Translations under genes and position numbers: made by a program
Part shown: positions 18,719 through 29,375 of the stretch, piece after piece
How the letters are laid out: each line of letters opens with the position of its first letter
Numbering within the stretch: the stretch's first letter is position 1
Notes under the pieces: model-generated
What the model was told of the DNA's origin: nothing
Database searches by the model: none
The model's input: the letters and a program-made list of their open reading frames with translations, nothing else
Assembly: GCA_902627325.1 (NCBI GenBank)
Contig: CACOIM010000001.1
Location: 1 to 64,000 of the forward strand
Length of the DNA: 64,000 nt
From: an uncultured Prochlorococcus sp.
GTDB lineage: Bacteria > Cyanobacteriota > Cyanobacteriia > PCC-6307 > Cyanobiaceae
Reading direction: 5' to 3'

Positions 18719-19972
18719 TTATTTATCAATTGAAATAATTCTATTAACTAATTTATTTGCTATGTCTAATTTAGAAGATCTTTCTATGTGAAATTCCAAG
18801 CCTTTTCTATCAAAAAGCCAGCCTTCATTTTCAGATCCTTCCCCGAAACCCTGCCCTTCAATATCTATAGGATTCGCAAAGATTAAATCACAACCTTTTT
18901 TTTCAAATTTTTCTTTGATTGTTTCTCTAAGATTTTCAAGCGTGCCTGTAAAAGCACAAAAGCCTATAAATAATTGATTCTTTCTTTTTAATGATGAAAC
19001 ATTCTTTAATATATCTGGTACTAGCTCTAAATTTTTGGATAAATGATCTTTAAGATTATTTTTCGAAATTTTTTTGGTAAAGTCTTTCTTAAGTTTAATA
19101 TCAGCTACGGCGGCATTCATGAAAAAATAATCATAATTATGGATTTTGTCTCTAACTAGATTATTTAGTTCTGAACCATTTTGTACTTCATAGCATTCAA
19201 TTCCTTCAGTTATTTCAGATTTTAATCTCAAAGGACCATGAATATAGGTTACTTTGGCTCCTCTAAATCTAGCCACTTGTGCTATGAGGAGGCTCATCTC
19301 TCCGGAACTATTATTTGTGATAATTCTTGCTGAATCTATTTTTTCAATCGTTGCACCACCTGTTATTAAAAAAGATTTATTTATTAAATCATTAAAATCC
19401 TTTCGTTTTTGCGATATCACAAATTTGATTGCTAATAATATTAAATCATTAGTAGGGATTTTACCAATCCCAAATTGATCACAGGCTAAAAGCCCTTTTA
19501 ATGGCTCTATGGATAATGTGTTTTTAAAAGTTTTAAGTTTTTTATAATTTGAACTTACTGCTTTGTTTTGCCACATATTTGTATTCATTGCAGGTGCAAC
19601 GATAACAGGTTTTTTATTTGCGATTAATATGCTTGAAACTAAACCCTCGGCATTTCCATATACCCACTTAGATAATGTTGTAGCTGTTAAAGGAGCGATG
19701 ATAAGAATATCTGCCCATTCACACAGATCAATATGTAAAGGTTTTGATCTTTTGTAGTTCCATTGATCGGCATCAACGATACATTTATTTCTGCTTAAGA
19801 TTGAAAGTGAGAGAGGTTGTATTATCTTTTCAGCATTTTTAGTAACTACGCATTTCACAATATAATCTTCTTTTATTAATTTACTAACTAATAATGGAAT
19901 TCTTACAGCGGCAATACTTCCGCTGATTAATAATAAAACTTTTAATTTTCTTTGTTTACTAGATTTACTCAA
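18719..19972 (-). CDS. coaBC: CoaBC, phosphopantothenoylcysteine decarboxylase / synthetase
   Basis: A 417-aa bifunctional coenzyme A biosynthesis protein. The N-terminal flavoprotein decarboxylase half has LLLISGSIAA and the substrate-recognition motif PAMNTNMW. The C-terminal CTP-dependent synthetase half starts near FLITGGATIEKID and includes the active-site MNAAVAD. It is monocistronic as far as I can see, with the psbO promoter region downstream. Confidence 0.95.
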   Translation of the reverse strand: MSKSSKQRKLKVLLLISGSIAAVRIPLLVSKLIKEDYIVKCVVTKNAEKIIQPLSLSILSRNKCIVDADQWNYKRSKPLHIDLCEWADILIIAPLTATTLSKWVYGNAEGLVSSILIANKKPVIVAPAMNTNMWQNKAVSSNYKKLKTFKNTLSIEPLKGLLACDQFGIGKIPTNDLILLAIKFVISQKRKDFNDLINKSFLITGGATIEKIDSARIITNNSSGEMSLLIAQVARFRGAKVTYIHGPLRLKSEITEGIECYEVQNGSELNNLVRDKIHNYDYFFMNAAVADIKLKKDFTKKISKNNLKDHLSKNLELVPDILKNVSSLKRKNQLFIGFCAFTGTLENLRETIKEKFEKKGCDLIFANPIDIEGQGFGEGSENEGWLFDRKGLEFHIERSSKLDIANKLVNRIISIDK

Positions 19973-20110
19973 TTTTTTTCTATTATTTTAACTTATTGAT
20001 TATGAAAAATATTAAAAAAATTTTATACTTCCCAAATTATTCAAAAATTATTAAATTAATGGAGATCAAAAATAATCTACTTAAGATATACCTAAATATG
20101 AAATCCAACA

Positions 20111-20311
20111 ATGTCACAAACAAAAAGAGAACAGGTAGTCAGCCACATTAGATACTTAAGGCAAGAATTGAGAGAAATCCATCAGGGTATACAAGAGGAT
20201 GGTTTTTTCCCTGAGCCTGGAGAGTTAAGAGGAATTCTTGCTCAAATGGAGGCTCTTCTGGAATTACTGGAGGGTAATCAGAAAATTAAACCAGTCTCCG
20301 ATTTAGTCTGA
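20111..20311 (+). CDS. Small conserved-type hypothetical protein (66 aa)
   Basis: A 66-aa helical protein (HIRYLRQELREIHQGIQEDG and ILAQMEALLELLEG) with a proline-rich turn FFPEPGELRG between two helices, so a helical hairpin is likely. I know of no function. It lies 16 bp before the DUF565 gene on the same strand and probably shares its transcript. Confidence 0.75.
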   Translation: MSQTKREQVVSHIRYLRQELREIHQGIQEDGFFPEPGELRGILAQMEALLELLEGNQKIKPVSDLV

Positions 20312-20327
20312 TCTTTTACAACAAAGG

Positions 20328-20669
20328 ATGATTAAAAGACCTCAAAAAACAAAATTTCAGGTTCTTATTTTAGAAAGTTTAAAAACTATAAATATTTGGG
20401 CTATAAATCCTTGGAGGAAATATTCACTAGCTCTTATTACTTTTTTTATTGGATATTTCTTAGGTAGCTCATTAGGAATGATAAGTGCTGTTTATAATTT
20501 AATGGATCCAGTGAGTGCTTTAATTTCAGTATTAGTAATTGAAATATTAATAAAAATAAGAGTTTCTCTTTTAATTAATAAAAGTAGAACATTTTTTCTT
20601 TTAATAGTTGATTTCTTGAGAATTGGTTTGGTTTATGGCTTTTTTACAGAAAGTCTCAAGTTGCTTTAA
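20328..20669 (+). CDS. Ycf20-like membrane protein (DUF565)
   Basis: A 113-aa protein with three hydrophobic segments. The sequence INPWRKYSLALITFFIGYFLGSS and the C-terminal RIGLVYGFFTESLKLL fit DUF565/Ycf20, a family conserved in cyanobacteria and plastids; plant and algal members have been linked to non-photochemical quenching. It converges with pyrB, with one base between the two stop codons. Confidence 0.8.
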   Translation: MIKRPQKTKFQVLILESLKTINIWAINPWRKYSLALITFFIGYFLGSSLGMISAVYNLMDPVSALISVLVIEILIKIRVSLLINKSRTFFLLIVDFLRIGLVYGFFTESLKLL

Positions 20670-20670
20670 A

Positions 20671-21687
20671 TTATTGCTTAAATTTACTCAACAAATATAA
20701 GAGTGCCATTCTGATAGGGACTCCATTGGCGACTTGATTTTTAATAAGACAATTTGGATAACTATCAACTATTTGACTACTGATTTCTACATCACGGTTA
20801 ATAGGTCCAGGATGAAGTATAGGTATTTTATGATTGCAAATATCAAGCTTTTGGGGAGTTAAACAATAATCATCACTATATGATTTAATACTAGCTATTA
20901 AATTTTTCTTCATTCTCTCTTTCTGTAATCGTAATGTAATCACTGCATCAGCATTCTTGATAGATTGCTCAAGTGATCTTGAAATAGTAATTTTCCCTCT
21001 ATTTTTAATTGGATCTTCAACTTCATATGGAGGCTTAGAACTCAAAAATTTTAAAAATGCGTCAGGTATCAATGTTTCTGGACCACAAAGGACAACATTT
21101 GCTCCAAAAGCGGTTAAACTCCAAAGATTAGACCTCGCCACGCGAGAATGAATAATATCTCCAACGATTAAAATTGTTTTATTATATAAAATATTTGGAT
21201 CGATATTTGTTGGTGAGAAAAACCTTGTAAGTGTATATAAATCCAGTAATCCCTGACTTGGATGACTGAAAAGTCCATCTCCTGCACTTAAGACAGATGT
21301 ATTAAAACCTAAGAAATCTAATTTTTTTGAAATTTCATAAGGGGAATAAATTGATGAATGTCTAATTATCAAGATTTTTGAGCCCATCGAACAATAAGTA
21401 AGTGCGGTATCTAGATATGATTCACCTTTTGATAAAGAACTTGATGATGGATGGAAGCTTAGAAAATCTGCTGAGAGTCTTTTTGCTGCTAGCTCAAAAC
21501 TATTTTTTGTCCTTGTGCTCGCCTCAAAAAATAATGATGTTATCAAACATCCTTTCAAAGAGGGTAAATTGTTAATCTCGTTATTATGAATTGAATTGAA
21601 TCTATTAGCTAAATCAATGACTACTTTAAAATCCTCTTTTGAAAAGTTTGCAAGAGTTAAAACATGTTTATGAGGCCAAGAATTCAT
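20671..21687 (-). CDS. pyrB: Aspartate carbamoyltransferase, catalytic chain
   Basis: A 338-aa ATCase with the carbamoyl-phosphate site [20 protein letters not shown], the HPSQGLLD motif and the C-terminal HPGPINRD loop. It commits carbamoyl phosphate to pyrimidine synthesis. It follows the DNA-glycosylase gene by 6 bp, so the two are probably one operon. No regulatory pyrI is adjacent. Confidence 0.96.
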   Translation of the reverse strand: MNSWPHKHVLTLANFSKEDFKVVIDLANRFNSIHNNEINNLPSLKGCLITSLFFEASTRTKNSFELAAKRLSADFLSFHPSSSSLSKGESYLDTALTYCSMGSKILIIRHSSIYSPYEISKKLDFLGFNTSVLSAGDGLFSHPSQGLLDLYTLTRFFSPTNIDPNILYNKTILIVGDIIHSRVARSNLWSLTAFGANVVLCGPETLIPDAFLKFLSSKPPYEVEDPIKNRGKITISRSLEQSIKNADAVITLRLQKERMKKNLIASIKSYSDDYCLTPQKLDICNHKIPILHPGPINRDVEISSQIVDSYPNCLIKNQVANGVPIRMALLYLLSKFKQ

Positions 21688-21693
21688 ATGAAT

Positions 21694-22299
21694 TTAAAGA
21701 TTGCAGTTTGTAGTTCGATTTTTTAATTTAAGAATTTTGTCTCCCTTGACTCTTTTACTCACGCTCCTACTTTTCTTTAAGTACCACCTCCATTTTAAAT
21801 CTATTGCTTTTGAAATACCTATACGCGTGGTTTGTATTAGATCATTATTACTGATATTAATATGACGATTAAAAATTTTTAAATAATTATTATCATAATT
21901 TTTTAAAGAATTCAGTTTAGTATCAATGTCAAATTTTTTGGTTAATAAGCCTGGGCCAGAAGCAACTCTTTCCTGTTTCCTATTAATAAAAACTGATCTA
22001 ATTAATACCCCACTAGCAAAATTATTTTTGTCAGTCACTAAATTTAAACAATAATGTATCCCGTAAGATTTATATACATAAAATAGTCCAGGCTCTCCGA
22101 AAAGGGTTTGATTTGTTTTAGTTCTCTTATTAAAACCGTGGCAGGCTTCTTCTTCTTGAGAATAGGCTTCTGTTTCCACTATTATCCCTTTCTGTATTTG
22201 ATTACCTTCATGAAGCCTAACAATAAGACATCCAATTAATTCAGGAGCAACAATACTAGAGTGGCGAGAAAAAAAATCTTTTTTAAGTATTCTTTGAAT
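21694..22299 (-). CDS. 3-methyladenine DNA glycosylase (AAG/MPG family), start codon non-canonical
   Basis: AAG-type glycosylases flip out and excise alkylated purines. The track starts at a GTG (22179) inside the conserved core IVETEAYSQEEEACH, but the frame continues upstream with clear family sequence (KDFFSRHSSIVAPELIG). No ATG, GTG or TTG occurs between the in-frame stop at 22375-22377 and 22179. ATT at 22297-22299 is the most plausible start (about 201 aa); ATA or ATC are alternatives. The YVYKSYGIHYCLNLVT active-site region is intact. Confidence 0.8.
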   Translation of the reverse strand: MQRILKKDFFSRHSSIVAPELIGCLIVRLHEGNQIQKGIIVETEAYSQEEEACHGFNKRTKTNQTLFGEPGLFYVYKSYGIHYCLNLVTDKNNFASGVLIRSVFINRKQERVASGPGLLTKKFDIDTKLNSLKNYDNNYLKIFNRHINISNNDLIQTTRIGISKAIDLKWRWYLKKSRSVSKRVKGDKILKLKNRTTNCNL

Positions 22300-22536
22300 T
22301 ACCGTAAGTAAATTATCTAACTTTATTTTTAGCGGCGATCTGATGTAAAGTCTAGTTTTTATAAAGAAAAAAAGTCATCAAGAAAAATTTTGTATTTTGT
22401 AGAAAATTTTCGCAGACATACTTAGATACTGTTAAGAAATTTCTTTATAATTTATTTCTAGCAATTTTTGAATCAAAATAAGATTTTTTTGTTGTTATGC
22501 TTTTATAATTCTAAAATATGGTTAGAAATTTTAAAA

Positions 22537-22830
22537 ATGAACAGAATCTCAAGAGATCAGGTTAGTAAAGTGGCAAAACTTGCAAGGTTAAAATTAAATG
22601 AAGAACAAATAGATAATCATGCAATCCAGATAGAAAAGATCCTTGACTATATAAATCAATTGGAAAAAATTGATACAGATGATATCGCTTGTACAACAAG
22701 AGCAATTGAGGTTGTAAATGTTTTAAGAAGTGATTCAAAAGAAAACTGTAAAAACACAGAAGATATTTTGAATCTAGCTCCTTCTAGGGAAGATAATTTT
22801 TTTAAAGTACCAAAAATAATTAAAGATTGA
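22537..22830 (+). CDS. gatC: Glutamyl-tRNA(Gln) amidotransferase subunit C
   Basis: GatC stabilises the GatAB amidotransferase, which makes Gln-tRNA(Gln) in organisms lacking GlnRS. The internal ATG at 22537 gives 97 aa starting MNRISRDQVSKVAKLARL, the typical GatC N-terminus, so the track's TTG at 22468 is rejected. The C-terminal LAPSREDNFFKVPKII matches the family. It converges with crtR. Confidence 0.93.
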   Translation: MNRISRDQVSKVAKLARLKLNEEQIDNHAIQIEKILDYINQLEKIDTDDIACTTRAIEVVNVLRSDSKENCKNTEDILNLAPSREDNFFKVPKIIKD

Positions 22831-22832
22831 TA

Positions 22833-23852
22833 TCAGTCCTTACCTATATATGTCTTATTGATTAATTTTAGAAGAGATTTTCTGAAACTTTTTATGGGCA
22901 GAAGATTTATGATTTTACGTAATCGTCCTCTTCTTTTTGCATGACTTCTTATCCCTAATAGTAAATCGTAAAGGAAATTATAAGTATCTTCTTTTGATTC
23001 AAATATTCCAACGCGTTGAGGTGAACCTTTAGAATCTAGCAATGGTTTAGTCTTTTCATAAGCAATTTTATATTCAAACCAGGGAATAGATGGCCATAAA
23101 TGATGAATTAGATGATAATTTTGTCCCATTATTAATATATTCATAAATCTACTTGGATACACTCTTGAATTGATCCATTTATTTCTAGAACGAAATGGTC
23201 TATGTGGTAAGTAATCAAAAAATATTCCTAATGTAACACCAACCATTAAAGCCGGACCAAACCATAAATTATATATTAAATTCATAAAATCAAACTTTAT
23301 ACCAGCAAGTATTATTGTTATAAAAATTGACCTCTCTATGCCCCATTGAAGTAACTCATATTTTCTCCATAATTTTCTTTGAAAGAAAAATATCTCATGA
23401 TAAAAAAATCTTGGTGCAATTAACCATATTGGACCAAAAGTGCTGACAATGTGATCCGGGTCATTTTTGGGATCATTGACATGAATATGATGTTGCAAAT
23501 GGACTCTAGTAAACACAGGGAAACTAAAACCTAGTAAAATAGCTGATCCATGACCCATTAATTGGTTTATCCAAGGGATTGGATGTGCAGCTTTGTGGCA
23601 TGCATCATGAATTACTGTACCTTCAATATGTAATGCTAGAAATGCGGTTCCTACGAGTAATGGTAATGGCCAATCACCTCTGTACCACTGCCAAATACTA
23701 ATAATCGCTAGGATATAGCCACCAATGAATAAACCTAGTGTAGGGTTCCAGAAATTGGGAGGGTCAACATAATTTTTTATCTCCTTCTGCCAATTAAAGG
23801 TAGTAGGAGATAGCTTTTTAACCTTCTTATTTTGGATACCTAAATTAGCGAT
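22833..23852 (-). CDS. crtR: Beta-carotene hydroxylase CrtR, start codon non-canonical
   Basis: CrtR is a membrane di-iron hydroxylase that makes zeaxanthin. The track begins at MGHGS (23558), but the frame extends 98 codons upstream and encodes the first histidine box HDACHKAAHP and the N-terminal helices; HLQHHIHVNDP and LIHHLWPSIPWFEY supply later His clusters. Between the in-frame TGA at 23856-23858 and 23558 no ATG, GTG or TTG exists; ATC at 23850-23852 is a plausible start (339 aa), with a second ATC five codons in. Confidence 0.85.
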   Translation of the reverse strand: MANLGIQNKKVKKLSPTTFNWQKEIKNYVDPPNFWNPTLGLFIGGYILAIISIWQWYRGDWPLPLLVGTAFLALHIEGTVIHDACHKAAHPIPWINQLMGHGSAILLGFSFPVFTRVHLQHHIHVNDPKNDPDHIVSTFGPIWLIAPRFFYHEIFFFQRKLWRKYELLQWGIERSIFITIILAGIKFDFMNLIYNLWFGPALMVGVTLGIFFDYLPHRPFRSRNKWINSRVYPSRFMNILIMGQNYHLIHHLWPSIPWFEYKIAYEKTKPLLDSKGSPQRVGIFESKEDTYNFLYDLLLGIRSHAKRRGRLRKIINLLPIKSFRKSLLKLINKTYIGKD

Positions 23853-24050
23853 TGTTCAAGTAAATCTATAAATAATATAACTAAATTTTTAACAAATTTG
23901 TATTTTTGTGCTCAAAGATTTTTTTTAAGAATTATGGATTCCTCGAGCAGGTAAATAATTATTATGAAAACTTATATTTATGTATCAAAATGAAGATCTT
24001 AATAAAAAAAATTTATTCAAATGCTCTTCACTGAATTAATATTTTAATAC

Positions 24051-24132
24051 GCGGTCGTGGCGGAATTGGTAGACGCGCGAGTTTTAGGTACTCGTATCTT
24101 ATGGTGTGGGAGTTCAAGTCTCCCCGACCGCA
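24051..24132 (+). tRNA. tRNA-Leu (anticodon TAG)
   Basis: The acceptor stem GCGGTCG / CGACCGC, anticodon stem CGAGT / ACTCG with loop TTTAGGT (anticodon TAG), a long class-II variable arm and a T arm with GTTCAAG give a complete leucine tRNA for CUA codons. CCA is not encoded. Confidence 0.95.
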
Positions 24133-24205
24133 TAAAGTTATCAGATTTTCATATTGAATCAAATTTATAAGAGTTCAGTTACAGGAGGTTTAGTTATTTA
24201 ATACG

Positions 24206-24757
24206 ATGTTTTTAATAATTTTAATCGGAATAATATATTTAATTATTGGTTGTATTTCGTTATTCACTGCTTTGATGTTTTTTGAATTAGGGAGACCTAA
24301 AGATATTCTTCAATCAGGACTAATAATACTTCTAGGAATATTTCTAATAATTTATAAAAATATTTTTTCTTTTAAGGTTTCTTTCATTTTAACTCTAAAT
24401 GCTGTGTTGATAAATTTTTATTTTTTTGAAAATTTTTTATTCAGGTGGAATCAGCTTTTAGATAAAGAAAAATATGATATTAAAAGTATGTCTGGATTTA
24501 AAAAAAATTTTTCGATAATTATAAATATTATTAGAGTTGATTTCAGAGAATTACTTTACAGTAAAATAAAAAGTTTTTTTAAAAATTCTACAATCAAAAA
24601 AAAATGGATTAGACCAAAGGATAATAATGCTACTTCAAGTTTAAATAAAGAATCTTCAAAAGAATCTATGAATAATATTCAATCAACAGATTTTTCTAAA
24701 GAAGATATGATATATGATGATAAAAATAATACAAAGAACACCAAACTTGATAAATAA
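24206..24757 (+). CDS. Probable Ycf66-like membrane protein
   Basis: The 183-aa product has three hydrophobic N-terminal segments (about residues 3-25, 36-50 and 53-75) followed by a charged, low-complexity lysine/asparagine-rich tail. The topology and the FFELGRPKDILQSG loop resemble the N-terminal domain of Ycf66, a cyanobacterial and plastid protein of unknown function. The assignment is tentative. An AGGAGGT lies unusually far (16 nt) before the ATG. It is 21 bp upstream of ileS and probably co-transcribed. Confidence 0.6.
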   Translation: MFLIILIGIIYLIIGCISLFTALMFFELGRPKDILQSGLIILLGIFLIIYKNIFSFKVSFILTLNAVLINFYFFENFLFRWNQLLDKEKYDIKSMSGFKKNFSIIINIIRVDFRELLYSKIKSFFKNSTIKKKWIRPKDNNATSSLNKESSKESMNNIQSTDFSKEDMIYDDKNNTKNTKLDK

Positions 24758-24778
24758 TAATTTTCACCAAATATAAAT

Positions 24779-27670
24779 ATGTCTAATAACAAAAATCATA
24801 ATCAGGAAAAATTCTCTTACAAGGATTCACTAAATCTTTTAAAGACTGACTTCTCAATGAGAGCAAATGCGGTTAAAAGAGAACCAGAAATTCAAAAATT
24901 TTGGTCAGAAAATAAAATTGATATGAATTTAGGATTAACTAATCAAGGAAATATTTTTACTCTGCATGATGGCCCTCCTTATGCAAATGGTCCTCTTCAT
25001 ATGGGGCATGCCCTTAATAAGGTACTAAAAGATTTTATAAATAAATATAAAGTACTGAATGGATATAGGGTTCATTTCGTGCCTGGCTGGGATTGTCATG
25101 GCTTACCAATTGAATTAAAAGTACTTCAAAAATTAAAAAATGAAGAAAGAAGAAATTTAGATATTTTAGGGCTTCGTAAAAAGGCTACAGAATATGCAAA
25201 AAAACAAATTTCTTTGCAAAAAGAGGGTTTTAAAAGATGGGCTATCTGGGGAGACTGGGCAAATCCATATCTCACTTTGAAAAAAAATTATGAATCTGCT
25301 CAAATTGAAGTATTTGGGAAAATGTTTCTTAAAGGTTACATATTTAGAGGTCTAAAGCCTGTCCATTGGAGCCCAAGCTCAAGAACAGCTTTAGCAGAGG
25401 CTGAGTTAGAGTATCCAGATGAACATTTTTCAAAAAGTGTTTATGTATGTTTCAGAATTACATCTTTTACGAAACTATTTGAATCAAAACTTGAAAAAAT
25501 TGTATCGAATAACAAGGGTTTAAGAAATATTGATAATTATTCTATTTTGATTTGGACCACGACTCCTTGGACCCTTCCCGCTAATGAAGCAGCAGCAGTT
25601 AATCCCAAAGTAAAATACGTAGTTGCTTCTGATAGCAATCAAAATATCTTTGTTTTTGCAAAAGATTTAGTAGAAATTGTGCAAAAAAAATTTAATAGAG
25701 AATTTAACTTATTATTTGATATTTCTGGTACGGAATTAGAAGGTATCAAATATAAACATCCAACTAAAGATAAATCTTGTCCAGTGATCTTAGGAGGTGA
25801 TTATATTACAACAGAATCTGGAACAGGAATTGTTCATACTGCTCCTGGGCATGGTATCGATGATTTTAATGCAGGGAAAAAATATAATTTGCCAATAACA
25901 TGCATAGTTGATGAAAAGGGAAATTTAACTGATGATGCAGGAATTTTTAAAGATCTTAATGTCTTAAAAGATGCAAATGATTTAATAATTAAATTTTTAG
26001 ATAGTCAAAATGATCTTATGTTAATGGAGGTTTATAAACATAGATATCCTTATGATTGGAGAACTAAAAAACCAACAATCTTTAGAGCGACGGAACAATG
26101 GTTTGCTTCTGTAGATGGTTTCAGATCCTCAGCTTTAGAATCTATTGAAAGTGTGGAATGGATGCCAAAAAGTGGAAAGAAGAGAATTAAATCTATGGTT
26201 ATAGGAAGAGGTGATTGGTGTATTTCAAGGCAAAGATCATGGGGCGTGCCGATACCAGTATTTTACAAAAAGAATAGTAATGAGATACTTATAAATCAGG
26301 TGACACTAAATCATATTCAAAATCTTTTTCAGAAATATGGGGCCGATATATGGTGGAGTTGGGATGAACAAAAATTATTGCCTTCAGAATATTCAAATGA
26401 GGCAGGTAATTGGGAGAAAGGTTTAGATACTATGGATGTTTGGTTTGACTCTGGTTCTAGTTGGGCTGCTGTATGTAGCCAAAGAGAGGATATGCAATAC
26501 CCTGCGGATCTGTATTTAGAAGGGTCAGACCAACACAGAGGCTGGTTCCAATCATCATTATTAACTTCTGTGGCAGTCAACAATAAGGCCCCTTATAAAA
26601 CAGTTCTTACTCATGGATTTGCCCTTGACGAAAATGGTAGGAAAATGAGCAAGTCTTTAGGAAATGTTGTAGATCCAAATATTGTTATTAATGGTGGAGC
26701 TAATCAAAAAATTAATCCGGCTTATGGAGCTGATGTATTAAGACTTTGGGTAAGTTCTGTTGATTATTCAGTTGATGTTCCCATTGGGTCAAATATCTTA
26801 AAGCAACTATCTGATGTTTATAGAAAGGTTAGAAATACTGCAAGATATTTACTCGGAAACTTACACGATTATGATCCTTCTGAACAAAATATTAGCATCC
26901 AAGAATTACCTGTCTTGGATAAGTGGATGTTAAACAGATTAGTGGAAGTTATAGATCAGATTACTATTGCATATGAAAATTATGAATTTTCAAAGTTTTT
27001 TCAAATTTTGCAAAGTTTTTGTGTAGTAGATTTATCAAATTTTTATTTAGATATTGCAAAAGATAGATTATATGTAAGTTCCTCTAACCAATACAGAAGA
27101 AGATCTTGTCAATTTGTTCTTTCAAAAATAATAGAAAATCTAGCAGTTCTTATCTCTCCAGTTTTATGCCATATGGCAGAAGATATTTGGCAGAATTTGC
27201 CTTATCAAGTGCCAGAAAAATCAGTTTTCCAGAGGGGTTGGCCTAAAATAAATTCTGATTGGAAAAATATTGATATTGACTCAAAAATATTTAATTTGCG
27301 AAAATTAAGAGTTGAAATTAATAAAGTAATTGAGGGATGTAGAAATCAGCAGAAAGTTGGAGCAGCTCTTGAAACTGAAATAATATTTTTGCCTAAAGAT
27401 AATAAATTAAAAGAAGCTCTTATTTGGCTCAAAAACTCTGGAAATCCTGAGGTAGATTGTTATGGTGACTGGCTTATAGTTTCAAATTTTTTAATTGTTG
27501 ATAGTCCTATTAAGAATAGTTTATTAACTGTAAATAATGAATTTGGAACTATTCAAATTCAAAAAGCAAAAGGAATAAAGTGCGATAGATGTTGGCATTT
27601 TCAAGAATTTACATTGAAAGGTTCTCAAAATACAAATTTATGCAGAAGATGTGCTGAAATAATTAAATAA
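24779..27670 (+). CDS. ileS: Isoleucyl-tRNA synthetase
   Basis: A 963-aa class-I synthetase with the HIGH-type motif [12 protein letters not shown], the KMSKS loop (RKMSKSLGN), an editing domain ([22 protein letters not shown]), the anticodon-binding region and a C-terminal zinc ribbon (CDRCW and CRRC). Full length. It is followed by a 304-bp non-coding gap. Confidence 0.98.
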   Translation: MSNNKNHNQEKFSYKDSLNLLKTDFSMRANAVKREPEIQKFWSENKIDMNLGLTNQGNIFTLHDGPPYANGPLHMGHALNKVLKDFINKYKVLNGYRVHFVPGWDCHGLPIELKVLQKLKNEERRNLDILGLRKKATEYAKKQISLQKEGFKRWAIWGDWANPYLTLKKNYESAQIEVFGKMFLKGYIFRGLKPVHWSPSSRTALAEAELEYPDEHFSKSVYVCFRITSFTKLFESKLEKIVSNNKGLRNIDNYSILIWTTTPWTLPANEAAAVNPKVKYVVASDSNQNIFVFAKDLVEIVQKKFNREFNLLFDISGTELEGIKYKHPTKDKSCPVILGGDYITTESGTGIVHTAPGHGIDDFNAGKKYNLPITCIVDEKGNLTDDAGIFKDLNVLKDANDLIIKFLDSQNDLMLMEVYKHRYPYDWRTKKPTIFRATEQWFASVDGFRSSALESIESVEWMPKSGKKRIKSMVIGRGDWCISRQRSWGVPIPVFYKKNSNEILINQVTLNHIQNLFQKYGADIWWSWDEQKLLPSEYSNEAGNWEKGLDTMDVWFDSGSSWAAVCSQREDMQYPADLYLEGSDQHRGWFQSSLLTSVAVNNKAPYKTVLTHGFALDENGRKMSKSLGNVVDPNIVINGGANQKINPAYGADVLRLWVSSVDYSVDVPIGSNILKQLSDVYRKVRNTARYLLGNLHDYDPSEQNISIQELPVLDKWMLNRLVEVIDQITIAYENYEFSKFFQILQSFCVVDLSNFYLDIAKDRLYVSSSNQYRRRSCQFVLSKIIENLAVLISPVLCHMAEDIWQNLPYQVPEKSVFQRGWPKINSDWKNIDIDSKIFNLRKLRVEINKVIEGCRNQQKVGAALETEIIFLPKDNKLKEALIWLKNSGNPEVDCYGDWLIVSNFLIVDSPIKNSLLTVNNEFGTIQIQKAKGIKCDRCWHFQEFTLKGSQNTNLCRRCAEIIK

Positions 27671-27974
27671 TGTACTTTTACATTCTAATTAATAATCAAT
27701 TAACAATAATTAAATTTGCTACTCTCCTAAACTAACAGCTTAAATTCTTCATTTATAAAATTATTAAGAAGTTCTTATTTCGTTTGAAAATAATTAATCT
27801 TATTACAGTATCAATATTAGGGTTAATTATATAGGTTCTTGAGAGGCTAAATCTTAAATTTATTTTAGTTGTGAAGTATTCCTTGCCAATGATTTAAATA
27901 TATAATCTAATTCTTACAAGAATTTACATAATATTTAAGCTTAATTCTTCAAATTTGATAATATTCTAATGCTC
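27671..27974. other. Intergenic gap between ileS and a convergent membrane-protein gene
   Basis: I find no open frame of useful length on either strand. The only structure seen is a palindrome ATTCTT-AC-AAGAAT at 27910-27923. There is no recognisable RNA and no strong terminator for ileS. The sequence is extremely AT-rich. Confidence 0.5.
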
Positions 27975-28589
27975 TTAATAATTTGAAAAATCTGAATTTC
28001 TTCCAGACCTTGGAAACTTAATAATAAGCCATTGAAGTAGACCTAGTATATAAATTAGTAAAGCGAATAATCCTACAAATTTTGCAATTGGTTCTGTGAA
28101 ATTTGCGCCAAATAAAAAATTAAATAGTTGATTTATTAGTTTAGATACATTCTTTGATGGTTCAGACCACTTTAAACATTCAAAACTATTAATTGAATTT
28201 AGACAGGCAATATCTTGAAAACTTTGTATTAAAAAACTTATAGATATGAAAGTTAATCCCCATCTCCATGATTTTGTTGTAGTTATAAGAACATCAGTTA
28301 TTTTATAGCCTTGTAATTCTCTATTTATATCATTCCAAAACCAAACGCTTATGGTCATTAAAGAAGTAGAAATTATTAAAATTAAAAGTGAAAAATCTAC
28401 ACCTCCGATAAATAATAAAAGGCTTATTAAAAAAAGTATTGAGATCTTCCAATATATTATTAATAACTTTTCAATGGCTTTGTTTCTTTTTTTAATTGAC
28501 CATATGAAAATTGATAGAGGAACTCCTACAATAAAAACTGACGAAAGTTGAAATGTTATCCAAGTAGAAAATTCATTAATGGGGATCAA
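27975..28589 (-). CDS. Hypothetical membrane protein, possibly DUF3177 family
   Basis: A 204-aa protein with five probable membrane segments (about residues 15-32, 43-62, 66-86, 108-126 and 168-190). The sequence VWFWNDINRELQGYK between helices and a cysteine pair in the loop (DIACLNSINSFECLKW) stand out. It looks like the cyanobacterial DUF3177 group, but I am not certain. The flanking genes give no functional hint. Confidence 0.65.
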   Translation of the reverse strand: MIPINEFSTWITFQLSSVFIVGVPLSIFIWSIKKRNKAIEKLLIIYWKISILFLISLLLFIGGVDFSLLILIISTSLMTISVWFWNDINRELQGYKITDVLITTTKSWRWGLTFISISFLIQSFQDIACLNSINSFECLKWSEPSKNVSKLINQLFNFLFGANFTEPIAKFVGLFALLIYILGLLQWLIIKFPRSGRNSDFSNY

Positions 28590-28739
28590 AATTTTTTCTT
28601 ATTAACATACTTAAATATTAAACCTCAATTGTTCATATCTGTAATCTTTATTTTTATAGTTGTGAATAAATAAAAAATTGTACCTCTATAATGAAAACTT
28701 GCTTTTTACTAATTAAATCAAAATTATGAGGAAATTAAA

Positions 28740-29369
28740 ATGCGACAACATGTCAATCCATTAAGCAAATATTTTTATGATATTGAGCCAATTCCCCCCA
28801 TAAAAGAAATATTTAGTCAAGATAAGAGACCGATACATTTAGATATTGGCTGTGGTTCAGGAGCTTTCCTATTTGATCTGGCCAATCAAAATAAGAATTG
28901 GAATTATATAGGGTTAGAAATTAGAGAAAAATTGGTTGATAAAGCAAAATTAAAATTAGAAAATGAATCTATTGATAATTTATTCTTTGCATTTGGAAAT
29001 GCTAGTTATTTAATTGATGATTTTATTAACAACTGCCCTGGAGATATGGTATCAAGTGTTTCTTTTAATTTCCCAGATCCCTGGTTTAAGAAAAAACATC
29101 ATAAGAGAAGAATAATACAACCTGAATTAATTTATAAAATTTCTCAACTTATGAAATTTGGAGGATTGATTTCAATTAAAAGTGATGTAGAGGAACTTTT
29201 TAAATATATGGATATGATAATAATGAATTCCAAAAGTTTTATTAATTATAATTGTCCATATTTTGAAATAATTGAATATTATAATCCCACAAATTTACAA
29301 ACCAATAGAGAGAATTATGTAAGAAGCAAAAAACTAAAAGTATTTGAAAAATTATATAAAAGAATATAA
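28740..29369 (+). CDS. trmB: tRNA (guanine-N7-)-methyltransferase
   Basis: A 209-aa Rossmann methyltransferase of the TrmB family that methylates G46 of tRNAs. The SAM-binding HLDIGCGSGAFLFDLA, the catalytic-region motif FNFPDPWFKKKHHKRRI and the tail NYVRSKKLKVFEKL are all present. It is preceded by GAGGAAATTAAA-type sequence, one of the few good ribosome-binding sites, and converges with glmM. Confidence 0.95.
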   Translation: MRQHVNPLSKYFYDIEPIPPIKEIFSQDKRPIHLDIGCGSGAFLFDLANQNKNWNYIGLEIREKLVDKAKLKLENESIDNLFFAFGNASYLIDDFINNCPGDMVSSVSFNFPDPWFKKKHHKRRIIQPELIYKISQLMKFGGLISIKSDVEELFKYMDMIIMNSKSFINYNCPYFEIIEYYNPTNLQTNRENYVRSKKLKVFEKLYKRI

Positions 29370-29375
29370 TATTAA

